DNA of 8,559 bases from contig JADNEJ010000458.1 in assembly GCA_016292295.1 (NCBI GenBank), forward strand, positions 1-8,559, given 5' to 3'. Below, piece by piece: positions 1-5,605 of the stretch. Position numbers and translations under genes: made by a program. Position 1 is the first letter of the stretch. Every line of letters starts with the position of its first letter. Origin of the DNA: Candidatus Thiodictyon intracellulare. GTDB taxonomy: Bacteria > Pseudomonadota > Gammaproteobacteria > Chromatiales > Chromatiaceae. The notes under the pieces are model-generated. The model saw only the letters and a program-made list of their open reading frames with translations, searched no databases and was not told the DNA's origin.

Positions 1-103
1 GTGTCGCGGTCCATCGGGTGGAAGCGGCGCATCGGCAGTAGCACTCCGGCCATCGAGGTTGATCCAGACAGTGTACCGGATCCGCTGTCCCGACGGGGCC
101 CCG

Positions 104-122
104 AAGTTCGACAGGCTGCTAG
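104..122 (-). repeat. 19-bp dispersed repeat, copy 1
   Basis: Read on the minus strand this is CTAGCAGCCTGTCGAACTT. It matches 18 of 19 bases of the plus-strand sequence at 8507-8525, so the two copies are inverted relative to each other and lie near the two ends of the window. The similarity stops abruptly on both sides. A one-mismatch 19-mer is not expected by chance in 8.6 kb, so a dispersed intergenic repeat or the end of a mobile element is likely. Which of these it is cannot be told from the window. Confidence 0.55.
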
Positions 123-135
123 TGAAACCAATCGG

Positions 136-161
136 TTTTTTCGCCAGGCGGGCAAAAAAAA
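136..161 (-). terminator. Terminator-like AT-flanked dyad after dnaJ
   Basis: Just past the dnaJ stop codon, the minus strand reads a run of eight T, then GCC, a five-base loop, GGC, G and six A. It can fold as a three-base-pair GC stem extended by A-U pairs with one bulge. The T run precedes the GC core rather than following it, so this is not a classical intrinsic terminator in either direction. Its position at the end of the operon is the main reason to list it. Confidence 0.25.
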
Positions 162-164
162 CGA

Positions 165-1289
165 TCAAAACCCCATTTTTTCAAAGAAATTCTTGACCCC
201 ATCGACCCAGGTCGATGCCTGCGGACTGTGCCGCGAACCGCCCTTCTGCATGTGCCCGTCGAACTCCCGCAACAGTTCCTTCTGCCGCTCTGTCAGATTA
301 ATCGGGGTCTCGACGAGGACCCGGCAGATCAGGTCGCCGCTCACACTCTCGCGTACCGGCTTCACACCCTTGCCGCGGACGCGGAACATCTTGCCGGTCT
401 GGGTCCCGGCGGGAATCCGCAGACTGACCTTGCCATCCAAGGTCGGTACCTCCATGTCTCCGCCCAAGGCGGCCACGACGAACCCGATGGGGACTTCGCA
501 GTAAAGGTGGCTGCCCTCACGGGTGAAGATGGGGTGTTCCTGGACCTGGACCTGGACATAGAGGTCCCCGGGGGTGCCGCCGTGCTCGCCCTCACCGGCC
601 AGCCGGATGCGATCCCCAGTGTCGACCCCGGGGGGCACCTTGACCGACAGTGTCTTTTCCTCTTGCAGCCGCCCGCGCCCGCGGCAGTGAGGACAGGCCT
701 CCTCAATGATGTGGCCCTTGCCGCGGCATTGGGGGCAGGTCTGCTGGATGGAGAACAAGCTTTGCTGCATCCGCACCTGACCGGTGCCGCTGCAGGTGAG
801 ACAGGTCTTGGGCTTGGTCCCGGGCTTGGCCCCGGAGCCGCCGCAGAATTGGCACTCCACCAGGTTGGGGATGCGGATCTTGACATCCTTGCCGACGACC
901 GCTTCCTCCAGGGTCAGGCTCAGGTCATAGCGCAGGTCGGAGCCGCGCCCGCGGTTGCGACCGCCACGCCCGCCGAAGATGTCGCCGAAGACGTCGCCGA
1001 AGACGTCGCCGAAGATGTCCTGGAAGGACCCGCCGCCGAAGTCCCCGGGACCGCCGGCCCTGGCCTCCGCGCCCGCGTGGCCGAATTGATCATAGGCGGT
1101 GCGTTTCTTGGCGTCCGAGAGGACGTCATAGGCCAGTTTGATCTCCTTGAACTTGGCCTCGGCACTGGTGTCGCCGGTGTTGCGATCCGGATGGTGTTTC
1201 ATGGCGAGACGCCGGAAGGCCTTCTTGACGTCGGCCTCGCTGGCGTTGCGCGCAACCCCCAGGATCTCGTAATAGTCGCGTTTTGTCAT
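165..1289 (-). CDS. dnaJ: Chaperone protein DnaJ (Hsp40)
   Basis: Cytoplasmic co-chaperone that binds unfolded proteins, hands them to DnaK and stimulates DnaK ATP hydrolysis. The 374-aa product has every class I DnaJ part in order. The J domain spans residues 1-70 with the HPD motif at 33-35. A Gly/Phe-rich linker covers about 75-115. The zinc-binding domain has four CxxCxGxG repeats, with cysteine pairs at 146/149, 163/166, 185/188 and 199/202. C-terminal substrate-binding and dimerisation domains follow. Length is normal (E. coli about 376). The start [12 protein letters not shown] matches the family. No Shine-Dalgarno sequence is visible before the ATG, which lies 2 nt after an array of 7-bp repeats, so translation may depend on coupling or RNA structure. 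The Gly/Phe linker contains a DIFG/DVFG repeat encoded by four 12-bp tandem units. It is the last gene of the hrcA-grpE-dnaK-dnaJ operon, 130 bp after dnaK. Confidence 0.98.
   Translation of the reverse strand: MTKRDYYEILGVARNASEADVKKAFRRLAMKHHPDRNTGDTSAEAKFKEIKLAYDVLSDAKKRTAYDQFGHAGAEARAGGPGDFGGGSFQDIFGDVFGDVFGDIFGGRGGRNRGRGSDLRYDLSLTLEEAVVGKDVKIRIPNLVECQFCGGSGAKPGTKPKTCLTCSGTGQVRMQQSLFSIQQTCPQCRGKGHIIEEACPHCRGRGRLQEEKTLSVKVPPGVDTGDRIRLAGEGEHGGTPGDLYVQVQVQEHPIFTREGSHLYCEVPIGFVVAALGGDMEVPTLDGKVSLRIPAGTQTGKMFRVRGKGVKPVRESVSGDLICRVLVETPINLTERQKELLREFDGHMQKGGSRHSPQASTWVDGVKNFFEKMGF
972..1019 (-). repeat. Four 12-bp tandem repeats inside dnaJ
   Basis: Four back-to-back copies of GCCGAAGAYGTC (plus strand; Y is T, C, C, T in order). 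On the coding strand they give [16 protein letters not shown] at DnaJ residues 91-106. The E. coli protein has three such four-residue units as I recall it ([12 protein letters not shown]), so this gene seems to carry one extra. Because the unit is a multiple of three, copy number can change by replication slippage without a frameshift. The repeat lies in the flexible Gly/Phe linker. Confidence 0.85.
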
Positions 1290-1291
1290 GG

Positions 1292-1326
1292 TTTCAGGTA
1301 TCAGCGCTCAGCGATCAGCCATCAGC
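1292..1326 (-). repeat. Heptamer repeat array next to dnaJ start
   Basis: Five tandem 7-bp units on the minus strand: GCTGATG, GCTGATC, GCTGAGC, GCTGATA, and a degenerate CCTGAAA. The array ends 2 nt before the dnaJ ATG, where a ribosome binding site would be expected. A second array of similar units lies in inverted orientation at 1379-1413. Confidence 0.8.
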
Positions 1327-1378
1327 AACGAACCGAAAGGCGCGGGCCGGGGGTAGGTCAATGCCTGACCCCGGTCGT

Positions 1379-1413
1379 GCTGACGGCTGAGCGCTGACGC
1401 CTGACGGCCGACG
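1379..1413 (+). repeat. Heptamer repeat array next to dnaK stop
   Basis: Five tandem 7-bp units on the plus strand: GCTGACG, GCTGAGC, GCTGACG, CCTGACG, GCCGACG. It is the inverted partner of the array at 1292-1326, with 52 bp between them. GCTGAGCGCTGA at 1386-1397 is an exact reverse complement of TCAGCGCTCAGC at 1301-1312, so dnaK-dnaJ mRNA can form a stem of at least 12 bp, with alternative registers one heptamer apart. The array ends 6 bp before the dnaK stop codon. Inside the loop a small dyad (GGTCA / TGACC around 1357-1370) can also pair. Confidence 0.8.
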
Positions 1414-1419
1414 GCTTGA

Positions 1420-3375
1420 CTACTTCTTGTCGTCCTTGACTTCCTCGAACTCGGCATCGACCACGTCGTCTTTGGCGCCACCGCCGCCGGACGCGTGACC
1501 GGCCCCGGCGGCATCGCCGCCACCGGCGCTGCCGCCCTGAGCCTCACCCGGCGCTGCGCCCTCGGCATAGAGACGCTGGGCCATCTTGGCGGAGGCATCG
1601 CCCAGCTTCTTGGTCAGTGACTCGATGCGGTCCTTGTCCTCGCCCTTCATGGCCTCTTCCAGCTCATGCAGGGCCGACTCGATCCCGGACTTCTCGCCCG
1701 CCTCCATCTTGTCACCGAGCTGCTCCATGGACTTACGGCAGGAGTGGATCATGCTGTCGGCATGGTTGCGGGCCGAGACCAGGAGGTGGAAGCGCTTATC
1801 GTCCTCGGCGTGGGCCTCCGCATCCTTGACCATCTTGGCGATCTCCGCGTCCGAGAGACCCGAGGACGCCTTGATGATGATGGACTGCTGCTTGCCGGTC
1901 GCCTTGTCCTTGGCGGACACATTGAGGATGCCGTTGGCGTCGATGTCGAATTTAACCTCGATCTGGGGCACTCCGCGCGGGGCCAGCGGAATATCGCTGA
2001 GGTCGAAGCGACCTAGGGACTTATTGTCGACCGCTCGCTCGCGCTCGCCCTGCAGGACGTGCACCGTGACCGCGGTCTGGTGGTCGTCCGCGGTGGAAAA
2101 GACCTGTTGCGCCGAGGTCGGGATGGTGGTGTTCTTCTCGATCAGCTTGGTCATGACCCCACCCAGGGTCTCGATACCGAGTGACAGTGGGGTGACGTCC
2201 AGGAGCAGCACGTCCTTGACCTGGCCGCCCAGCACGCCGCCCTGGATGGCGGCACCGATGGCGACCGCCTCGTCCGGGTTCACATCCCGGCGCGGGGTCT
2301 TGCCGAAGAACTCCTCGACCTTGGTCTGAACCTTGGGCATGCGGGTCTGGCCGCCGACCAGGATCACCTCGTCCACCTGCCCGGCGGTCAGGTTCGCGTC
2401 CTTGAGCGCGATGCGGCAGGGCTCGATGGTGCGGTCCACCAGGTCCTCGACCAGGGACTCGAGCTTGGCGCGGGTGAGCTTGACGTTCAGGTGCTTGGGA
2501 CCCGTCTGGTCGGCGGTGATATAGGGCAGATTGATATCAGTCTGCTGACTGGTCGAGAGCTCGATCTTGGCCTTTTCCGCGGCCTCCTTGAGCCGCTGCA
2601 GGGCGAGCGGATCGTTGCGCAGGTCCACCGCCTGCGACTTCTTGAATTCGGCGACCAGGAAGTCGATGATCCGCATATCGAAGTCTTCGCCACCCAGGAA
2701 GGTATCCCCGTTGGTGGACAGGACCTCGAACTGGTGCTCGCTCTCGATCTCAGCGATCTCGATAATGGAGATATCGAAGGTACCGCCGCCTAAGTCATAG
2801 ACGGCGATCTTCTGGTCTCCGCGCTTCTTGTCCATGCCGTAGGCCAGGGCCGCGGCGGTGGGCTCGTTGATGATGCGCTTGACATCCAGGCCGGCGATGC
2901 GGCCGGCGTCTTTGGTCGCCTGCCGCTGGGAGTCGTTGAAGTAGGCCGGCACCGTGATCACCGCCTCGGTAACCGGGTGACCCAGGTAGTCCTCGGCGGT
3001 CTTCTTCATTTTCTGAAGGACCTTGGCCGAGATCTCCGGCGGGGCCATTTTCTTGCCGTTGACCTCCACCCAGGCGTCCCCGTTGTCCGCCTTGACGATC
3101 TTATAGGGCACCATGGCCTTGTCCTTGGCCACCACCTGATCCTCGAAGCGGCGGCCGATCAGGCGCTTGATCGCGTACAGGGTATTGTGCGGGTTGGTCA
3201 CTGCCTGACGCTTGGCAGACTGGCCCACTACCACGTCATTGTCCCCGGTGTAGGCGACGATGGACGGTGTGGTGCGGTCACCCTCGGCGTTCTCGATGAC
3301 CTTGACACTGTCACCCTCCATGACGGCTACGCAGGAGTTGGTGGTGCCCAGGTCGATACCGATGATCTTTCCCAT
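1420..3375 (-). CDS. dnaK: Chaperone protein DnaK (Hsp70)
   Basis: ATP-driven cytoplasmic chaperone that binds exposed hydrophobic peptides and cycles with DnaJ and GrpE. The 651-aa product is near the usual length (E. coli 638). The nucleotide-binding domain starts with IDLGTTNS (about 7-14). It keeps catalytic Lys70, Glu171 and the DLGGGTFD loop at 194-201 with Thr199, plus [11 protein letters not shown] at 337-347. The interdomain linker [11 protein letters not shown] is at 389-399. The beta-sandwich substrate domain and helical lid follow. The tail (about 605-635) is a Gly/Ala-rich flexible stretch, and the end keeps the conserved EEVKD motif, followed by DKK. Cys15 is the conserved cysteine; Cys320 and Cys546 are extra compared with E. 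coli. A GGAGA ribosome binding site lies 7 nt before the ATG (3383-3387). It is third in the operon, 148 bp after grpE and 130 bp before dnaJ. Confidence 0.99.
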   Translation of the reverse strand: MGKIIGIDLGTTNSCVAVMEGDSVKVIENAEGDRTTPSIVAYTGDNDVVVGQSAKRQAVTNPHNTLYAIKRLIGRRFEDQVVAKDKAMVPYKIVKADNGDAWVEVNGKKMAPPEISAKVLQKMKKTAEDYLGHPVTEAVITVPAYFNDSQRQATKDAGRIAGLDVKRIINEPTAAALAYGMDKKRGDQKIAVYDLGGGTFDISIIEIAEIESEHQFEVLSTNGDTFLGGEDFDMRIIDFLVAEFKKSQAVDLRNDPLALQRLKEAAEKAKIELSTSQQTDINLPYITADQTGPKHLNVKLTRAKLESLVEDLVDRTIEPCRIALKDANLTAGQVDEVILVGGQTRMPKVQTKVEEFFGKTPRRDVNPDEAVAIGAAIQGGVLGGQVKDVLLLDVTPLSLGIETLGGVMTKLIEKNTTIPTSAQQVFSTADDHQTAVTVHVLQGERERAVDNKSLGRFDLSDIPLAPRGVPQIEVKFDIDANGILNVSAKDKATGKQQSIIIKASSGLSDAEIAKMVKDAEAHAEDDKRFHLLVSARNHADSMIHSCRKSMEQLGDKMEAGEKSGIESALHELEEAMKGEDKDRIESLTKKLGDASAKMAQRLYAEGAAPGEAQGGSAGGGDAAGAGHASGGGGAKDDVVDAEFEEVKDDKK

Positions 3376-3509
3376 TCTTGTGTCTCCGAATTCTCTTGGT
3401 CTCGCGGATGTCGGTGGCGCGCCGGCCCCGAATTACCCCCTCAGCTGGAGGGAAAGCGGGGGCCGTTCAAGCCGGTTCGTGGTGGCACTTTCATGGTGGG
3501 CGACGGGGT

Positions 3510-3535
3510 CGCGCCGCGGCGCCTTACGCGGCGCG
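3510..3535 (-). other. GC-rich stem-loop over the grpE stop codon
   Basis: CGCGCCGCG at 3510-3518 and CGCGGCGCG at 3527-3535 are exact reverse complements: a 9-bp stem of pure G-C pairs with an 8-nt loop holding the grpE TAA. There is no T run after it, so it is not a standard terminator. A very stable hairpin between grpE and dnaK could mark RNA processing or protect the upstream mRNA from 3' decay, which would allow different GrpE and DnaK amounts from one operon. The role is inference. Confidence 0.5.
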
Positions 3536-4111
3536 CGACACTATGACCAGCGCCGGGCGCACCAGCCGGCCGTTGAGGGTGTAGCCTTTCTGCAGCACGG
3601 CCGTCACCGTATTGGGGGCCAGGTCTATCCGCGGCTGCACGGACATGGCCTGGTGGAACTCTGGGTTGAAGGCCACGCCCTGCGGGTCGACCGGCGCCAC
3701 GCCGAAGCGGGCCATCACATCGTCCAGGAGTTTGAGGGTCAAGTCGTTGCCCTCGCGCAGCTTGGCGATGTCGGCGCCCTCCTCCAAGGCCGCGGCGTGG
3801 CCTAGCTCCAGGCTGTCGTGGACCTGGAGCAGTTCGCGCACGAAGCCGTCCAGGGCGTATTTGTGGGCCTTCTCCAGCTCCGCGGCCTGGCGGCGGCGCA
3901 GGTTCTCGGTCTCCGCTCGCGCCCGCAGCACCTGGTCCCAGTAGTCCTCGGTCTTGGCACGCACCGCCGCCAACTCGGCGCTGACCTCGGCGAGTGTGGC
4001 GGCGTGCTGTTCGATCGCCGCTGGTTCGGTGCTGGGCACCGCCTCCGACTCCGGTTCTGGCAGGTCCAGGTGCGCGCCCGGGGTGCGGTGATCCATGGGT
4101 TCAGTCGTCAT
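3524..4111 (-). CDS. grpE: Nucleotide exchange factor GrpE
   Basis: Dimeric cytoplasmic co-chaperone that releases ADP from DnaK so that the chaperone cycle can restart. The 195-aa product is normal in length (E. coli 197). Residues 1-35 are an acidic, probably disordered leader. A long helix/coiled coil spans about 36-105, including the family stretch KAHKYALDGFVRELLQVHDS at 81-100. The C-terminal beta head carries the GrpE signature at 148-191, with FNPEFHQAM and KGYTLNGRLVRPALVIV. The start at 4111 is supported by a strong GGAGGT four bases upstream; a second ATG five codons later is less well placed. The gene lies 81 bp after hrcA with no clear promoter of its own in the gap. Its stop codon sits in the loop of a strong hairpin. 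Confidence 0.98.
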   Translation of the reverse strand: MTTEPMDHRTPGAHLDLPEPESEAVPSTEPAAIEQHAATLAEVSAELAAVRAKTEDYWDQVLRARAETENLRRRQAAELEKAHKYALDGFVRELLQVHDSLELGHAAALEEGADIAKLREGNDLTLKLLDDVMARFGVAPVDPQGVAFNPEFHQAMSVQPRIDLAPNTVTAVLQKGYTLNGRLVRPALVIVSRAA

Positions 4112-4115
4112 ATTG

Positions 4116-4121
4116 ACCTCC
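4116..4121 (-). promoter_or_regulatory. Ribosome binding site of grpE
   Basis: GGAGGT on the minus strand, four bases before the grpE ATG at 4111. It is the best Shine-Dalgarno match in the operon and fixes the grpE start at 4111 rather than at the internal ATG at 4096. Confidence 0.8.
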
Positions 4122-4192
4122 GTTACTGTCTACGACCAAGGTGGTGCACCTGGTGAAGGCACTCGCTGCCTGGCCGCGTCTTAAATGGAGCG

Positions 4193-5245
4193 CTACTGGC
4201 GCAGGGCCGCGGCGAGCAGCCGTGCGGTGACGTCCACGATCGGGATCACCCGCTGGTAGTCCATCCGGGTCGGACCGATGACACCGAGCACCCCCACTAC
4301 CTGGTCATCGACCCGATAGGCCGTGGTGACCAGACTGCAATCGTCGAGCAAGTTATAGCCCGACTCGTCGCCGATGAAGATCTGCACCCCGCTCGCCTCA
4401 ATGCAGCGGTCCAGGATATGTAGAATCTCGCGTTTCTGATTGAAGGCGTCGAACAACTGCTTGAGTCGCTCCATACTGGACAGCTCACCGAACTCCATCA
4501 GGTTGGTCTGCCCGGCAATGAAGCAGTCGTCGGTGCGTTCGGCCGCCTCCACCACCTCCTGGGCAAGGGTCACGGCGCGCATCATGAGCGCGTCCATGTT
4601 CTGGTGGGTATCCTTCAGGTCCTCCAGGATGCGCTTGCGTACGTCCTTGATATCCTGACCGGTAAACACCCGATTCAGGTAATTCGACGCCTCCTCCAAT
4701 TGGGAGGGGGTGAAGCTGCGGGCAGTGGTGATGATCCGGTTGTGGACCTCACCCTCGCTGGTGATCAGGATCGCCAGGACGCGCGCCCCCGTCAGAAGCA
4801 GCAGTTCGATCTGGCGAAAGGCATGGCGCTCATGGCGCGGCAGCATCACCACGCCCGCCAGGTGGGTGACTCCGGACAGCAACCGCGAAGTGGACTCCAC
4901 CAGTAACTTGGCGTCGGTTGCGCCACCGAACCGCGCCCGCAGCGTCTCGATTTCCGCCGCCGTCGGCTGATGCACCGTCAGCAGGGAGTCCACGAACACC
5001 CGGTAACCGGCCACGGTCGGCACCCGGCCAGCGGAGGTGTGGGGGGAGACGACCAGCCCCAGGTCCTCCAGGTCTGCCATCACATTACGGATCGTGGCCG
5101 GACTCAGATCCAGCTCCGTATCCTTCGACAGGGTCCGGGAGCCGACCGGTTGGCCATCCTTGATATAGCGCTCCACCAGCACCTTAAGGAAGTGCATGGC
5201 GCGCTCGCTGACCTGGGTCTCAACCTGTTTTGCCTGGGATGCCAA
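4193..5245 (-). CDS. hrcA: Heat-inducible transcription repressor HrcA
   Basis: DNA-binding repressor of class I heat-shock genes. It binds CIRCE and, as known for the family, needs GroEL to stay active, so heat or misfolded protein relieves repression. From the chosen start it has 350 aa, the usual size. The winged helix-turn-helix covers about residues 14-80, with RYIKDGQPVGSRTL and LSPATIRNVMADLEDLGLV followed by SPHTSAGRVPTVAGYRVFVD. The C-terminal GAF-like domain ends in GVLGVIGPTRMDYQRVIPIVDVTARLLAAAL, a hallmark of HrcA. The start is uncertain. The frame is open back to a GTG at 5332, but that lies inside the CIRCE operator and would add 29 Arg-rich residues with no family resemblance. 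TTG at 5245 gives the normal N-terminal length; ATG at 5197 would begin just before the first helix. It is first gene of the operon and is autoregulated if CIRCE works as usual. Confidence 0.95.
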   Translation of the reverse strand: MASQAKQVETQVSERAMHFLKVLVERYIKDGQPVGSRTLSKDTELDLSPATIRNVMADLEDLGLVVSPHTSAGRVPTVAGYRVFVDSLLTVHQPTAAEIETLRARFGGATDAKLLVESTSRLLSGVTHLAGVVMLPRHERHAFRQIELLLLTGARVLAILITSEGEVHNRIITTARSFTPSQLEEASNYLNRVFTGQDIKDVRKRILEDLKDTHQNMDALMMRAVTLAQEVVEAAERTDDCFIAGQTNLMEFGELSSMERLKQLFDAFNQKREILHILDRCIEASGVQIFIGDESGYNLLDDCSLVTTAYRVDDQVVGVLGVIGPTRMDYQRVIPIVDVTARLLAAALRQ

Positions 5246-5325
5246 GGGGTGCCTGCCGTATTCTCGGGAGTGACGACGACGCCTGCGTCTGGTCCGGTGC
5301 CGGCCCGCCGTTGGGGGGACCGCTG

Positions 5326-5352
5326 TTAGCACTCACCTATGAAGAGTGCTAA
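5326..5352 (-). promoter_or_regulatory. CIRCE operator (HrcA binding site)
   Basis: TTAGCACTC at 5326-5334, nine bases, then GAGTGCTAA at 5344-5352: a perfect match to the consensus inverted repeat TTAGCACTC-N9-GAGTGCTAA. It starts about 7 bp after the predicted -10 box, so it covers the transcription start and would be present in the 5' leader of the hrcA mRNA. This is the only complete CIRCE in the window. Its placement implies HrcA controls the whole hrcA-grpE-dnaK-dnaJ operon and its own synthesis. Confidence 0.97.
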
Positions 5353-5358
5353 GCCCTC

Positions 5359-5387
5359 AATCTAGGGGCTTGGCGCCAGACTGTCAA
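5359..5387 (-). promoter_or_regulatory. hrcA operon promoter, sigma-70 type with sigma-32-like overlap
   Basis: On the minus strand a perfect -35 box TTGACA (5387-5382) is followed after 17 bp by TAGATT (5364-5359), which matches 4 of 6 bases of TATAAT. Transcription would start near 5352, at the edge of CIRCE. The same bases also resemble a heat-shock sigma factor promoter: CCTTGAC, 14 bp, CCCCTAGAT, compared with CTTGAA-N13 to 15-CCCCATNT. The sigma-70 reading is the stronger one; the sigma-32 reading is a suggestion. Confidence 0.75.
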
Positions 5388-5449
5388 GGCATAAGCGGCA
5401 CGCCGACGGCTTGCCCCCCGGCGGACTGGCCATTGTGCCCAGGGGTTCT

Positions 5450-5530
5450 GGCGCGCCCCTAGGCCCGACTCACACGGCAGGCGGCGCGCCGGGCCAACGC
5501 CCGGCACTTGCGGCTATTGGCGCGCCTGCC
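5450..5530. repeat. Nested stem-loops and three GGCGCGCC octamers upstream of nadK
   Basis: The 8-bp palindrome GGCGCGCC occurs at 5450-5457, 5483-5490 and 5519-5526. GCCGGGC (5488-5494) and GCCCGGC (5499-5505) form a 7-bp stem with a CAAC loop. Around it GGCAGGCGGCGCGCC (5476-5490) can pair with GGCGCGCCTGCC (5519-5530), leaving a 3-nt bulge; this outer stem shares bases with the inner one, so they may be alternative folds. The right arm overlaps the candidate nadK -35 box. No coding role is seen. Confidence 0.5.
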
Positions 5531-5545
5531 GGCCCATGCTACCGT
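5517..5545 (+). promoter_or_regulatory. Candidate promoter of nadK-recN
   Basis: TTGGCG at 5517-5522 (4 of 6 to TTGACA), a 17-bp spacer and TACCGT at 5540-5545 (3 of 6 to TATAAT) with an upstream TG at 5537-5538, as in extended -10 promoters. It would give a leader of roughly 55 nt before the nadK ATG. It is a moderate match and is not backed by other evidence. No LexA-type site (CTGT-N8-ACAG) is seen between 5353 and 5605. Confidence 0.4.
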
Positions 5546-5605
5546 TCTGACTCACCCGCCCGAAACCCTAAGCGCCCGATCCCTCCAGCACGGACCCCCC
5601 AACCC

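Larger units (their letters stand above)
1..164. other. Intergenic region downstream of dnaJ, no supported gene
   Basis: No convincing gene is seen here. A minus-strand frame opens with ATG at 53 and runs off the window edge (start MAGVLLPMRRFHPMDRD), but it has no clear ribosome binding site and I do not recognise it. The stretch holds several short dyads: GATCC at 61-65 with GGATC at 78-82, CTGTC at 85-89 with GACAG at 110-114, and the palindrome CGGGGCCCCG at 94-103. It also carries one copy of a 19-bp repeat at 104-122. In E. coli dnaJ is followed by other genes; here the operon appears to end at dnaJ. Confidence 0.4.

Noticed and set aside
38..46. GTAGCACTC, eight of nine bases of a CIRCE half-site
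   Set aside because: There is no GAGTGCTAA partner after nine bases, and no gene start is supported nearby. A lone half-site is not an operator.
1..504. Plus-strand open frame running in from the window edge
   Set aside because: Most of it lies opposite the dnaJ 3' half; composition is low quality and no domain is seen.
228..1397. Plus-strand open frame of 389 codons opposite dnaJ
   Set aside because: It mirrors dnaJ codon structure in GC-rich DNA, has a repetitive Ala/Gly/Leu/Asp composition and no recognisable domain or ribosome binding site. Long antisense frames opposite dnaK and dnaJ are a known artefact.
1292..1413. CRISPR array at the dnaK-dnaJ spacer
   Set aside because: The units are 7 bp with no unique spacers and occur in two inverted blocks; there are no cas genes.
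1586..2329. Plus-strand open frame of 247 codons opposite dnaK
   Set aside because: Ser-rich shadow of the dnaK frame with no domain; dnaK itself is certain.
3438..3452. CCCTC-AGCTG-GAGGG hairpin between grpE and dnaK
   Set aside because: A 5-bp stem with no T run; such stems are common in GC-rich DNA and it does not act as a terminator on its face.
3443..3471. Possible sigma-32 promoter for dnaK: CTTGAA on the minus strand at 3471-3466
   Set aside because: The -35 match is perfect but no CCCCATNT-like box follows at 13-15 bp; the best is CCCTCCAG. It may be chance in a C-rich spacer.
5411..5605. N-terminal extension of NadK from TTG at 5411
   Set aside because: The 65 added residues are Pro/Ala/Arg-rich without family similarity and cover the palindromes and candidate promoter. 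MPQFRTVAIIGK at 5606 aligns with known NadK starts.
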